Below are positions 36,122 through 47,194 of a stretch of 64,000 nt of DNA, piece after piece. Every line of letters begins with the position of its first letter. Position 1 is the stretch's first letter. Origin of the DNA: Stagonosporopsis chrysanthemi. Lineage: Eukaryota; Ascomycota; Dothideomycetes; Pleosporales; Didymellaceae. The position numbers and the translations under genes are program-made. Under the pieces are notes generated by a model, which was not told the origin of the DNA, ran no database searches, and worked only from the letters and a program-made list of their open reading frames with translations. The stretch covers positions 209,913 to 273,912 of the forward strand of contig JAFISE010000023.1 of NCBI GenBank assembly GCA_022560025.1, read 5' to 3'.

Positions 36122-37475
36122 ATGGCGACTTTGGATATGTTGGATGTGGGCGAGATTGCACCGACGACGGTGCTGGGGGGTGGTGCAGAGGCGACGCCGA
36201 TGTCGACGAGTGTTGGGGCTGGTGCGGTGGTGCTGAGTACGACGGTCGGTACGAACGATGACGGCCAGGTGTGGACTAGGGTTGATACGGTTGTGCCCAC
36301 AACGGTCTTCACGACACCTGCATCGACGACGACGGGGAGCGCGGTGGTTACAGATCCGCCCCAGGCCGTGCGTCCGAGCGATGGAACCGACAACAGCTCT
36401 CTCAGCGCTGGCGCCATCGCGGGTCTCGCAATTGGGACGTGTATAGCCGGCGCGCTCATCGCCTTCCTCGTCACCTGGCAGGTCTTCAAGCGGCGCGATA
36501 AGAAGTTCGTGCAGAAGATATGCCCAGCCGGATACCCCATCTACGCAGACTCGTCGCCGGAGCTGGTCATGGTGCAGAAGAGCGCTGCTGCCGGCGGCGG
36601 CCCGTACGTGCACATCGCGCAGACGCAGATGCGCACGCCCATCCCCGCACCAGCACGGATGTCTGCCACAGGTGGTGATGCGCTGGCTGGTGTTGTGCCT
36701 CCGTCTGCGAGCGAGGCCGAGGTGCAGAGCCGGGTGGTGGCGCTGTTCGAGCAGATGCAACAGCACGTGGACACGTTCTACCGCGACGTGCATGCCAGCA
36801 TCACGCCGAGCATGGACGCGGATCTGGCCTCGTTCGGGAAAGACGTCAACATGCTCGAGCTGCTGCAGACGTGCTCCCGCCCCACAGTCGCGCTAAAACA
36901 CGCCCTTGTCGCGTTCGTCCTGGGCATCACCAGCCCGGACCAAAACGGCGGCAGCCGCGGGGCCTCCCTCTGGCCCGCAGCCCTCACGCAGATGCTGCAC
37001 GCCCCCCTCCCCTCCGGTACGTCCCCCCCTCTCCAACCCCCGCAACCCACACATCTCAACTAACCCCCCTCCCCTTACAGCGCCCCCTCACCTCGCCCCA
37101 GCGCTCTCCCTCCACCGCCGCCTAACAATCCACCTCCACACAACCCTCAACCCGCCCTCCCACCGCCTCTCCACGCTCTCCCTTCCCCGCCAAACTACCT
37201 CCTCCATCCTCTCCGCCGCCTCCCACTTCTCGCTCACTTTCTTTCCCTGGGCGGACCCGGCGCGGGCCGAGCCCGAGCGCGACGCGCATCTCGCGCGCAT
37301 CATCACCGAGGCGCTGGAGTGCGCGGTGTGGCTGGGGGGTTTGGAGGGGGAGTGGGGGTTTGAGTGGGAGGAGTGCGGGAGGGGCGTTGTGGTGGTGTGG
37401 CCTGGGTTGGTTGTTAGGGAGGGGGGAGGGGGGTTGAGGAGGGTGGTGGTACGGCAGAGGGTTGGCTCGCTCTGA
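36122..37475 (+). CDS. Single-pass membrane protein with conserved cytosolic region
   Basis: Predicted 429 residues from exons 36122-37016 and 37081-37475 (64 bp intron, phase 1). The first 100 residues are Thr/Ser/Val-rich, as in heavily O-glycosylated stalks, but no cleavable signal peptide is visible. A transmembrane helix at about 104-128 has small-residue packing (G-A-I-A-G-L-A-I-G) and is followed by K-R-R-D-K-K, which predicts the C-terminus inside. The cytosolic half holds a probable helical segment (V-V-A-L-F-E-Q-M-Q-Q-H-V-D-T-F-Y) and, across the splice, W-P-A-A-L-T-Q-M-L. The layout recalls Mid2/Wsc-type wall sensors, but I cannot place it in a named family. Confidence 0.75.
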
Positions 37476-38779
37476 TCGAGGGCGTGTGGCGTGGTGACTT
37501 CAGCATTTAAGGGGTTGTACTTGGCTAGCGAATGGTATATAACGTTTGTACATGCGGTTGGTGCTCTGTGTTTGGCACATCTGAGTATAGTTGGAATGGA
37601 TGCTGGTTCCCCCCATAACCGCATAAAGGTGGCTGGTTTTGGGAGGGCGGAAAGAGCTTGCAGCTCGTGGGCACCTGGGTTTGTTGGCATGCTTCACTTC
37701 CCTCTTTGAAGATAATAGGCACTCTACTCTGGGAAGACCGACAGCACACTGTGTCGTGTCTGCTGCTGATTTTCCCCGGCGAGATGAATGGCATCCGCAT
37801 ACATGTGTGGAACCACGCGGCACTGTAAGGTGGTTGTGTCTGCATCCCATTACTGTACGACCACCTACGATGCCTTGGTCAGACGTGCTACAATGGAGTG
37901 CGTGTTGTTTTGTCAGGTGCTCTGTTGTTGCTACTGGTGCAGCAGAATCAACATCTCGTACGTGGGAGTATTATAGGAGGTGCTATCATACTAACTCATG
38001 CACACGTGAATAGCTTAGAGAAGGTTCTGTGTTTCGGTACGTCAATTTACACAGCATGGGTTCTGTAAAAGCTGCAGACTATAGCGGAGATGCAGTCTAC
38101 TGCCTTAGACCCTGACTAGTCATTCTCGTTCCTTGTGAACATAAGATATAAAAGTGGAGAAATAAAGGATAACAACAACCATACAATGCCTGATATCTAT
38201 TGACAAGCAAAAGCTGCGCCTGTAGAAGGTGAACACGATGCATTTGTCATGCATCTTTCAGCATCTCGTGCGTGCATGCGGTGTATCGAAGTTGGCCCTC
38301 GGTATGTTACGACAGGTTAGTGCATCGTGTAGTTGATTAGCTACTTTGATGGCATTAATCATGGATGTTTGATCAGAAAGTTGTAGAGAAGTGTTGATGT
38401 TGACAGCAACAGTATGTGAGTATGGTGTTTGTACAAGGGTGTTGTGCGTATACTACCAAACTCTCCTCTAAAACTAACACCTAAAACAACCAGTGGGCGC
38501 ACACTGCTTGCAGATCCAATCTTGAAAAAGACTGGGATATACGCTTCCTGTTTTTGAATGGAACGTATCTGGAAATCCTATTGTGCGTACATGCAGTCTT
38601 TGTCTACTTGTATGCCAACATTCTCCCATTATGTTACATGATGAGGCAGATGATTGACTGGGTCTTGGACATGTGCTACAAAAGAAGCAAGCTCTAGTGA
38701 TATTAACTGTGATATTCCTGCCAGTGGCATGTTGGTCAATCGTGCAAACCAAATCTGTATTCTATGAACGGGTCGGCTC
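37476..38779. other. Convergent 3' intergenic region
   Basis: 1.3 kb between the 3' ends of the membrane-protein gene and of the pair 2 zinc-finger gene. AT content rises compared with the genes to the left. A cysteine-bearing open frame (38474-38752, -) starts on TTG and is not accepted as a gene. Confidence 0.55.
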
Positions 38780-41700
38780 CTAAATTTGGACTCCTATGCC
38801 ACAAACAGGGCACCTACTACACCAGACCGCGTTGCAAGCCTGACATTCAGGACAGTACCACATATCAGAAACCTTATCCCTATGACTCTGAATACGACTT
38901 TCAGCAGCTGTGGCGCTATTCCCGACGTCAGAGTCGTAGTATTGGCTACTCTCAGGACGGTGGATCACTGGAGGCCTTGAAGTGCTAGAGTAGTCGGAGG
39001 TTAGCCGCAAGGGTTGATGGGGCAGAAACAAGTGTGGCCTGTGAGAAGCTTCGCGCTTTTTGAGAGGCCTCTCAGCGGATTGCGATATTCCCACTGCTAT
39101 GGAGCTTGACTGAGCGTCCAGAAGCTCTGACGCCTCTGAGTTGCGTTCGCTGCTGAGATGGCATCAGCTACCGTCTTTATATTCTGTACCGTGATGACTT
39201 ACTGGCGTTGCTCGTGCCTTTCAAGCAGATCACTCCGATAGAAGACCTTCCCACAGTCCGGGTACCGACATATCAGTGCGTCCAGCGGCGACGCGTGGTT
39301 TCTCTGATGTCTTCGAAGATGCGCAGCCCGCGTGTAAGTCTTTCCGCATTCGCATTCATGGACTCTCAGTCCCGTCTTTGCCTTGCTGATGCGACCTGTC
39401 CTCGTGTAAGTGATCTCTGGCGGAGTACTTTCGGGGCTGAGATTCTGAGCTCCGTCCCACGGTAGGTCCTGGCCTAGCCGCAGAGGCTTAGCTGTGAGAG
39501 GTCCAGGTGAGTCGCGAGTGGGGCCGTCAGAATATACCAGAGCTTCTGTAAAGGTCTGCGATGGATGGGAGTCATTGTTGGTGAATGTGGACGTTGGCGG
39601 CGTGTAGAGACGCTGCTGTCGGTGGTTGTCATCCGGTTTTGTTGTGGATTCCGTGTCTTGGTGATCGTGACCGCGATTAGCCATTTGGAAGGGGCTTTTC
39701 TTATGGTCGTCACGCCCCCTCTTCGCATCGGCATCTCTCGCTACTTGCTCGAGGCGTGAATTACCACTGTTTACCATCCGCAGATACTGATTCTCGACAC
39801 TCAAAGTCGTTTTTGTGCCCATCTTCTGAGCACAAGTTTGGAAGTCCGTGCCGAAAGTAGCAATCAATTCCTCAACCCGTTGTAAATCCTCCACAGACCA
39901 GTAGCTATCGTGCTTGTTCTTCATGTGTCGGCGCCAATCACCGAAACGGCGATAGCTTTTGTCACAGTCGGGTTCAGTGCAAGGTAAACTAACATCGGCC
40001 ATCTCCACTAACGTCACAGATCCGTACGCGCCATTGGAGGTCGTCTCCAATCGATCATCTCGATGTGCAAATTTCAGGACCATTTCTCGCAGGCGTTGCG
40101 CATCCGTCGCCCGCTTGGTATCGATAAGTCTTGGGCTGCAATCTGTGCATTCGTGCGTATCAGGGACATCTTTAGCCGACTCATAGTAGCATACAATATG
40201 CTGCCATGTGTCACAACTCTCACACAGAACGGTGTTGCCGTCGTCTTCGGTGAATCCGCAGACGCACTTGAGTATTGAAGCTTCTTCTAGTTCATCGCTC
40301 GTCTTAGACACGACAGGGGCGCTCGCTACTGCAATCCTAGTCGCAGTCACAGTCGCTGATGCAAGAAAATTCGGGGATCTGACGGCTTTTTCCAGCCGGG
40401 AACCTGGAGGGTGAGTTTGATCTTGAGCTTCGCCAGGTATTTCAACGTGTATGTTGGTGTTCAAATTCTCGGCTGGGCCCAGGCTTTGTTTGTCTTCCCA
40501 TTGCAACCCAATGCCAGCAAAGTCTTCTGTAACGGTCTCCCTTTGCAAAGTGTGGTCGTGATCTGGAGTTGTGGTGAAGTTCTTGTCCGGCAAGGCAGGT
40601 GTCAGATGCCCATTCGTACTGTCGATAATGTCTAGAAGGTCGTAAGGAGGTCTCGATATCAATTCATAGACTTCTGTTGCTTCGGAAAGACCAGCCACCG
40701 AGTCAGACTCAGACACCGATACAGCTCGTGAGGATGTGTCTGAGTCCGTGTTCGAATCCGAATCAACGTCTCTTGGAAGCGATGCTAGCGCAATATCTTC
40801 CATGTGCCTTGAAAAGTGGATCACAATTGCGCTTCTGCCATCTGGCGTCGCCTCACGACAGAGGGGGCAATCGACGCTGTGCCAGTCTGGTCCGAAGCTA
40901 TGCTCCAGCTCAAGATGATCCCTCCACGGCCGAAGACTTGCGAAGGGCTCTTTAGTGAATGAGCAGTCTTTGAACAGGCAGGTGTATGGTCGAAGATCGG
41001 CATAAAGATGTCTCCTGGTCCCGCTTAGCACGAGTTGTCAAATTGCGCCAGAGATGCAGCACACTTACCTCCACTGGCGATTGTTAGCAGCTCTTATGTG
41101 TTTGCCACAAGCATCGCACTCAAAGGGCAGCCCTTTCTTTGCTTCGGCAGGTAAAGGAGGGAGGTTAACCCGCTGTCCGCCTGAGATACTGGTTGCGAAT
41201 GAAACAATTGTCTCCGCGTATGCGGAAGATGCCTGGGGTAGAGACGTTCCTAGGCCGGAATCCTGGAATTCTGACCTGCCGTTTTCAGATTTTGCGCCGT
41301 TCATCACCATGACGGTCTCCTGCGCATTGACCTCCCTTTCCTTTTGCATGCGTTGGTATCTGTCCCAGCTAGCCTTACCCAAACGCTGCAGCAAGGGTAT
41401 CTCAGCCTGTGGGAACTTAGCCCTGATCAATTCGGTGTGGTACCCATCTGCGGAACGTGGCTCCACAGTCACCAATCCGGGTGTGTCTTCATGATTAGGT
41501 TCGAGAGCTGGGCAGTCCAACGCAGCTCCAAGATCCAGCAGACAGTTTGTATAGGTCTTTATATCTTGAATGAGGTCATTCGTCTGTCTTGTTTGTTCTT
41601 CATCAGAGCTGCTAGTATCGCTTTCGCCGTCAGTGCCGCTAGAGGAATAGTTTGTCTCTGTCAGCAAGTATTTTGTCTGATCGCATAGCTCTACAGCGGT

Positions 41701-42163
41701 GATAAAAAGTGCTTTTGCGGCCGGGCTTTCCTCACTATCTATGACTTGCTTTCGCAACGCTCGATACGTTAGCTTCGACCATTCACGAGCAAGAGTACAA
41801 CGAACCTTTTGTAAGCGTCTTACATAGCGGATTCAGTACGGCCAATACTGTCTGCCTGAGGCTCTTCGAGCGGTCGAGTAAGGAATCTAGCTCCCCAGTG
41901 ATTACATGGTATCCTTTTGCCCACAGCCGCAGTAAGGACAAACATCTTCGGAGAGTCTTGCGATCTTTGCTGGATAGTGCATATTGGCCTGAGCCAGACT
42001 TGCGTAAGAGATAACTCAAGCAATCGAGACAGCCTTTGGAGAGACTTGCAATCAAGCCATGGTGTTGGAGCTCTGGGTCAAGTCCTGCTCGCTCTTGCCA
42101 ACATTGAATCAAATCCTGATCGTCCAATGGTCTCGTGGTTGGTGCGATCGAAAGCTCGTCCAT
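38780..42163 (-). CDS. Multi-zinc-finger protein with PHD and SANT-like domains, pair 2
   Basis: Predicted 1,077 residues from exons 42163-41806, 41759-41069, 41014-39203 and 39152-38780; all introns are 46-54 bp. Residues 1-430 match the paralog at 14498: a first exon of 358 nt in both, F-Q-D-S-G-L-G-T-S-L, F-E-C-D-A-C-G, and a C2H2 block ending F-S-R-H-M-E-D-I-A. Beyond the acidic run the domains differ: a PHD finger at about 598-645 (C-V-C-G...C-E-S-C-D-T-W-Q-H), a C2H2 finger at about 691-715, a Myb/SANT-like segment at about 717-765 (W-S-V-E-D-L...F-G-T-D-F), two C2H2 fingers at about 901-950, and a C-terminal RanBP2-like finger at about 1048-1073 (M-W-Y-C-P-E-C...C-P-V-C). It probably reads chromatin or DNA; targets are unknown. 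It faces the DUF7580 gene at 42530. Confidence 0.82.
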
Positions 42164-42529
42164 CGTAGCTTTATTAGACGGCTACTGTAATGCTTGCTGT
42201 ACGATCTGGCGTTTGTTGCTCGCGGATTCTGGTGGCGCATGCGCTCAGCCTCGTGATCTCGCTACCTGGGAATTCAATCGAGGACACATAAATGTCAGTA
42301 TGAATGGCTGAAATAGTGGAGTAACAAGACTCAGAGGGAAGACATTGAATGGAGGATGCCGATGTTTGGAAGGTGTGATGAATATACAGGAAGGACGTGA
42401 TCTGGGGCTGAGTTGCATTGCGGGGCAGTGCATGCAGGAAGGCTGAGCGAAGCGCTCAGAGGGCGGTTACTTATATCTTCAGCCCACCACGATCCATTCA
42501 CATAATACAAATTTGTAAATTGCTCCAGG
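42164..42529. promoter_or_regulatory. Shared divergent promoter of pair 2
   Basis: 366 bp between start codons of the divergent pair. A perfect 7 bp inverted repeat with a 3-base loop (CTGAGCG/CGCTCAG, 42443-42449 and 42453-42459) lies about 70 bp before the DUF7580 start. No known factor site is assigned. Confidence 0.6.
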
Positions 42530-44519
42530 ATGTCTGGCGTCGAGGTCGCTGGTCTTGTGTTCGGTTTATTGCCTATACTTATTGAGGTTGTAAAGTCTTA
42601 TTCTGCTGTTGCCAAGAAAGTCCACACGTTGCGTCACTACTCGAGAGATATCAAGTCCATTTCGGAACAACTCAAGGTCCACAGAGGGATTTTTCTCAAT
42701 GAAGTCCGTCTTCTTCTGAGATCGATACAAGCAGAAGATGAGGTCGAAAGTATGCTGGACGATGCAGCTGATCAACGCTGGATGAGTAAACACCTGGACG
42801 ACAGTTTGAGGACAGCGTTGCGGGAGAGCTTCGAGGTGTGTCAAGGCATCATCGAGGAGACTAAGGATGTGATCGAAACCATGGGAGATGAGATGGCAAA
42901 GTTCGATGAACTGCTCATCCAAAGATCAAAGGTGGGTGGTCCGTGCGTAGCGCTAGACAGGAGCCTCTTCCCAACCTTGGTGAACCCGTTCTCATCTCCT
43001 ACAGGGCGAATCCATTAAGTCGACACTCAAAAGACTGAAAGGGGCTTTTTCAATAGCGTTTGACAAATCCCGACACGAGCGATGCTTGACTAACCTTCGG
43101 GAGAGGAATGGTGACTTGAGCGCACTTCGGTCTCAGGTCCGCGCCTTCCAACGTCATGACACCCAGAAGACTAGCACTTGCATACAGTACAAAACCCTGC
43201 CAGGTGGTATCAAAGCGATACAGACTGCGTCCTTGAAGCTTCACGAAGCTCTTTGTAGCGCCTGGTGCTGCGACGATCCCGACCATCGAGGGCACCATGC
43301 AAAGCTGTGCATTGACGCTCAAGCTCAAGCAGAAGTGCGCCTCGACCTTGCCATATCCTGTCACGAACCATGTACAGACGGGAAAAAAATGTAAGTTCTT
43401 TTTCTGTGAAGTAGTGAAAGCCTACTGATCGTATGAAGCGCCCTGCCAACCCCTCCCATCTGGCTTTACGTGCAATCTATGAGCACATCGCAAGAATATC
43501 TGGGGCGACAGACGAATACCGCCCCTTCAGGGATCAAATCCGACCTTATTAAGCCTCTTGAATCGCTGAAGTCTTGTGCTATTAATGCTTTGAAGAAAAA
43601 GGCCCCGTCGGATGGACAAGAGCAGCCGTCATGCCGGAAAAAGGCCAAGCGAGTACACTTTGTCAATCCGCCTCAAGCGTCTGGAACAGTGACCACTATC
43701 TCGGCCCCATCTATCCAGGTGATTACACCGCACTTGGATCTTTGCCAAGAGAAGAACATCTGCAGATACTTGCAGAGGCACTACCGAATCGCTGGAAACT
43801 CACCCGCGAAGCGATGTATCGGCTATCTTGAGACACCGCAGATGTATAAACATCTTTTCTACTTCCGAGATGCAGAGATATTCCCAGGCCAGGCGCCAGT
43901 TGGTCCGCAGCCTGACAGTATATGTTCTGTTTTTGATGTGATGCGGCACGATGCAGACAGTACCCTCGAGGTTGAAGATCAGCTCAGGCTAGCTCACAAG
44001 ACGGCGCTCACGCTGCTCCAATTTAATGACACGCCATGGCTGCCAGATCGCTGGCGACTCCGTGATCTGAGTTACTTCGGATCCGAAGATTTGCTCGATG
44101 ATGCTGCCCTCAAAACGCTGCATCTCAGTTCTCAGATTTCTGCTCCTGCAGTACCTCTTGTAGCCAACAACCGCATGGATGGTGTCGAGCAGACGGGAGA
44201 CGCTGTCAGCGATCAAGTTCGATACGGTATCAACAATACAGCCTTGTTCTTCTTGGGCGTCGCACTGCTGGAGATCGCCAACTGGAAACCAATCGAGAAG
44301 CAGATGACCGCGCGCGACTTGAACAACGAAGTCTTCGCTGCTCGTCGACTTGCTGCGGGTCGCGCCCCATTGGGTCCGCAGTATCAGAAAATTGCTGAAA
44401 AGTGTCTGCAGTGCAATTTCGGGTTTGGCACAAAGCTCAGCAACAAAGGTCTGCAGGCAGCAGTGTACAACGATGTTGTGTGCGAGCTCGAGGAAATGAT
44501 TGAGAAGCTAAGCATTTAA
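42530..44519 (+). CDS. DUF7580-type protein, pair 2
   Basis: Predicted 622 residues from exons 42530-42931, 43005-43390 and 43439-44519, with introns of 73 and 48 bp in the same phases (0 and 2) as the paralog at 12249-14162. The N-terminus MSGVEVAGLVFGLLPILIEV matches its paralog closely, as does the cysteine/histidine patch (W-C-C-D-D-P-D-H-R-G-H-H-A-K-L-C). The C-terminal half shows N-D-T-P-W-L-P-D-R-W near residue 459, L-F-F-L-G-V-A-L-L-E-I near 530, A-A-R-R-L and K-C-L-Q-C-N-F-G-F-G. The central linker is rich in Lys/Ser and poorly conserved. Catalytic kinase residues are absent. Role unknown; context suggests it works with the divergent zinc-finger gene. Confidence 0.86.
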
Positions 44520-44882
44520 GATGACCGGCGATAGAATTGCAAATTGAGCGACCAGAGTTTGCTGAGCCTCGCGCGTTCGTCCACCATGTTCACCTCCAAA
44601 TTTTCAGAAATTACCAGGTTGAGACGACTCGACAGTTTTATTTCTTGACCAAGCACGCCACATCAGCTCCTTGCCTCACAAGCTCTTGCCCTCAAAACCC
44701 ACTTGTCGGCTTACATGCGGATGGTTTCACCTATGGGATAAGCTTAGATCAAAATATCCCACATGTAGACCGGTGTTTGCCTTCGTACTAAATCCACACT
44801 CACACACTCGACTCAATTATAGACCTCGCGCGCGCTCAAGTATTGCAGCCACGACAACCAGCACCACGTCCAGCAGGCTATT
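44520..44882. other. Intergenic, no supported gene
   Basis: 363 bp holding the DUF7580 gene 3' end and the leader of the BYS1-like locus. Confidence 0.6.
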
Positions 44883-45524
44883 ATGAAATCTTTCAAGTTC
44901 TTGGTAGCTGGTAAGCTTAAGCTACATTATCACCTCTCCGCTATCAACGCTCGTAGTGCTCACAGTTACCCTCATCACCAGCACGCTCCGTCCTCCGGTG
45001 GCACCCCCAAGAATACCTTCAGCACCTTTCTGACCGAGCACTTGCCTACTTCTTCTTTCGTCTCCATGACCATCACCGATCAACTCCCAGGTGAAGGCCA
45101 CATCAACGGCCAAGTGACCAACAGCTGCCCATATGCTATTTACGTTCGCCAGGCCGTCGCGAAATACTCCGGGGTCACCGGCGAGTCGTGCAAGCACTTT
45201 GGCGAGACGGCGGATCTCAAGGTCGACCCGGGATTGACCTACATCACCGAGAGGCCGACATATTTCGATGGCTGCGGCACATCAATGTCTACCAGGTCAA
45301 GTATTCGGTCGACCGCAGGAATGGCAAGGTGTGGTACAATCTCTCTGCTGAGGACGGCGCGCCTTTCGAGGATGTCAACCGTAAGCTGTTCTGTTTTCTC
45401 GTATGTATGTGGGGCTGTGCATTGTGCACCTGGTCAGCAAGGAAAGGATCCCGTGAATGGGTGCAACCGGCCGCTTCAACCGAGTTGCGTGCAAAGTGGC
45501 CAAGTTATGGCTACGATTTGCTGA
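44883..45524 (+). pseudogene. BYS1-like (thaumatin-related) secreted protein, frameshifted
   Basis: The translation V-T-N-S-C-P-Y-A-I-Y-V-R-Q, D-P-G-L-T-Y-I-T-E-R, C-G-T-S, N-V-Y-Q-V-K-Y-S-V and G-K-V-W-Y-N-L-S matches the fungal BYS1 family of small secreted cysteine proteins. The first three segments are in one frame and the last two in another. The change falls at about 45280-45284 with no usable intron between, which fits loss of one base. After G-A-P-F-E-D-V-N a GTAAGC donor leads to a short last exon with two more cysteines, ending at TGA 45522-45524. The ATG at 44883 gives a hydrophobic start (MKSFKFLVAG), but the 5' splicing is unclear. Either a pseudogene or a base error. Confidence 0.6.
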
Positions 45525-45752
45525 GAGATGGTGTCAGGGAAGGACGTGATGAGTTGCATCGGGCCAGAGTGTTGAGAGGTCCAAACCTTCACAGATCCTT
45601 GATTGCACATCGCGGTCTACACTTCGAAAGACAATGAATTGACTTTACATTGCAGCTCGCTTTGATCTTTAGGAGTGAAGGAAACAAATTCCATGCTGTG
45701 AAGATACAAAAGATCTTTCTCTGGATCTTCGGCGAATCTCCATCAATGCAAG

Positions 45753-46956
45753 CTATGTGGATGTGCAGGTCTTGCGCTTGTCCATAAATTGCGACCAGGA
45801 ACCATGCTTCTCGCGGAAGAACATGACCAGGAAGCCGGCACCGACGGCAATGCAGTAGAGGTTGTATGAGAGGACGCTGCCGTAGGTGGCAGAGTTCTGC
45901 CAGCCAAAGATCGAATTGAAAACTCCCCACCAGCCGCCCCCATCGATCTCAGGGCTACAGCACTGTCGCGATCATCATGTTAGTGATGTTCCTTGTTCCC
46001 AAGGGCTCAGCAGCTTGACTCACGTTCACGTGCCACACGCTCTGACGAATGTCGTATGATCCAGGTCCAACGCCTGTCTCTGCTGCATCACCACCAATGG
46101 CAACATTCCACTGCAATAGTGTGAGTAAAAGGTCAGCAGAGGTAGTGGTAATACGCACCAGGTAATTTTCAAAGAACCAGACGGACCTGCTTAACAGACC
46201 AGCGGCAATGAGATACAAGAAGCAGGTTGAAGCGACAAGGAAGACTTGCAGAGAGCCGGCATTGCCTCCTCTACGCCATGTCAGTCACGATTCGGCATCT
46301 GACAAGAAGCAACTTACCTGTAGAGCAGATAGCCAATCACCGCACCAGCACCCAGCCCGCACGCTACAGCCAAAGGGAAGGAGGATGGCGGCAGTCCAAG
46401 ACCAGCACCAATGATGAAAACGACGCCTTCGATGCCCTCACGGAGCACGGTCACGAAGGGAAGCAAGAACATGGCGTACTTCTCGCCCAAGAACCGCAAG
46501 CCTCTCGGATTCGACCCATCCGAGTTGTTGGCCTCCATAGCAGCAGCGATCTTAACGCGCCACTTGTCGCGCATTTTCGAGATTCTGAGGAGCGCTGCAC
46601 CGACAACAGTAATGATGATGGATGCGATGACGCCAAAAACACCTTCCCAGATATACTCATACTGGGAGAAGAGGTCAGACTCGAAGTGGTAGAACAGGTA
46701 CACCATCGTGCCTCCTATCAAGAGACATATTGCGACGCCGAGAAGGACTCCAAGCCAGACCTGTCGGACCAGCTTGCGGTAGACGGGCGCATCGCTCTCG
46801 GAGGTCAGGGTCTGCTTCAAGAAAGAGAGCAGCACTGAGACGATGATGCTGGTCTCCAAAGACTCGCGGAGGCAGATGAAGAACACTTGGGCTGTTAGTG
46901 GTTGTGGTGCTTGACGCGTGAGAGGGCGAACCTTGAGCGGCGAAGATTTGGGACAT
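45753..46956 (-). CDS. ftr1: High-affinity iron permease Ftr1
   Basis: Predicted 333 residues from exons 46956-46932, 46885-46318, 46270-46159, 46110-46024 and 45962-45753, with introns of 46-61 bp all keeping frame. The protein is a polytopic plasma-membrane channel that takes up ferric iron made by its partner multicopper ferroxidase. The family's iron-binding R-E-x-L/I-E motifs are present twice: R-E-S-L-E at residues 15-19, just after the tiny first exon, and R-E-G-I-E near 160. Six to seven hydrophobic segments can be counted. Start ATG 46956 is chosen because splicing brings it directly to V-F-F-I-C-L-R-E. It diverges from the FET3 gene across 523 bp with two iron-GATA sites. Confidence 0.93.
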
Positions 46957-47135
46957 GATGATCGCGTAGGCACGAAGCTGTCCCACGTCAAACGCCTCAA
47001 GAAGTGTGAGATGCTACGGATATTCGTTGTCTTAGCACCCCACTACATTCATTTGACTGCGGGCCTTTAGAAAGCCGATGCACCTGCGCCGCAAAAGCTC
47101 GTTGGAAGGGGTGGTCTCGTGGGTGGGTCACATCC

Positions 47136-47144
47136 ATCAGATAA
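47136..47144 (+). promoter_or_regulatory. Iron-GATA site 1, ATCAGATAA
   Basis: Exact match to ATCWGATAA, 180 bp upstream of the FTR1 start codon. Confidence 0.8.
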
Positions 47145-47185
47145 CGACTAGCGCGGCAAAATCTGGCATATCGAATCCGCTTCGG

Positions 47186-47194
47186 ATCAGATAA
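47186..47194 (+). promoter_or_regulatory. Iron-GATA site 2, ATCAGATAA
   Basis: A second exact match on the same strand, exactly 50 bp from the first and 286 bp upstream of the FET3 start codon. Confidence 0.8.

Noticed and set aside
38474..38752. Cysteine-containing open frame after the pair 2 zinc-finger gene, possibly another finger module
   Set aside because: Begins on TTG, cysteine spacing fits no finger I know, and it follows a proper stop codon at 38780.
14498..42163. Naming the zinc-finger proteins after acuF oxidoreductase
   Set aside because: Automatic names for this C2H2 family mention acuF, but neither protein shows any enzyme domain.
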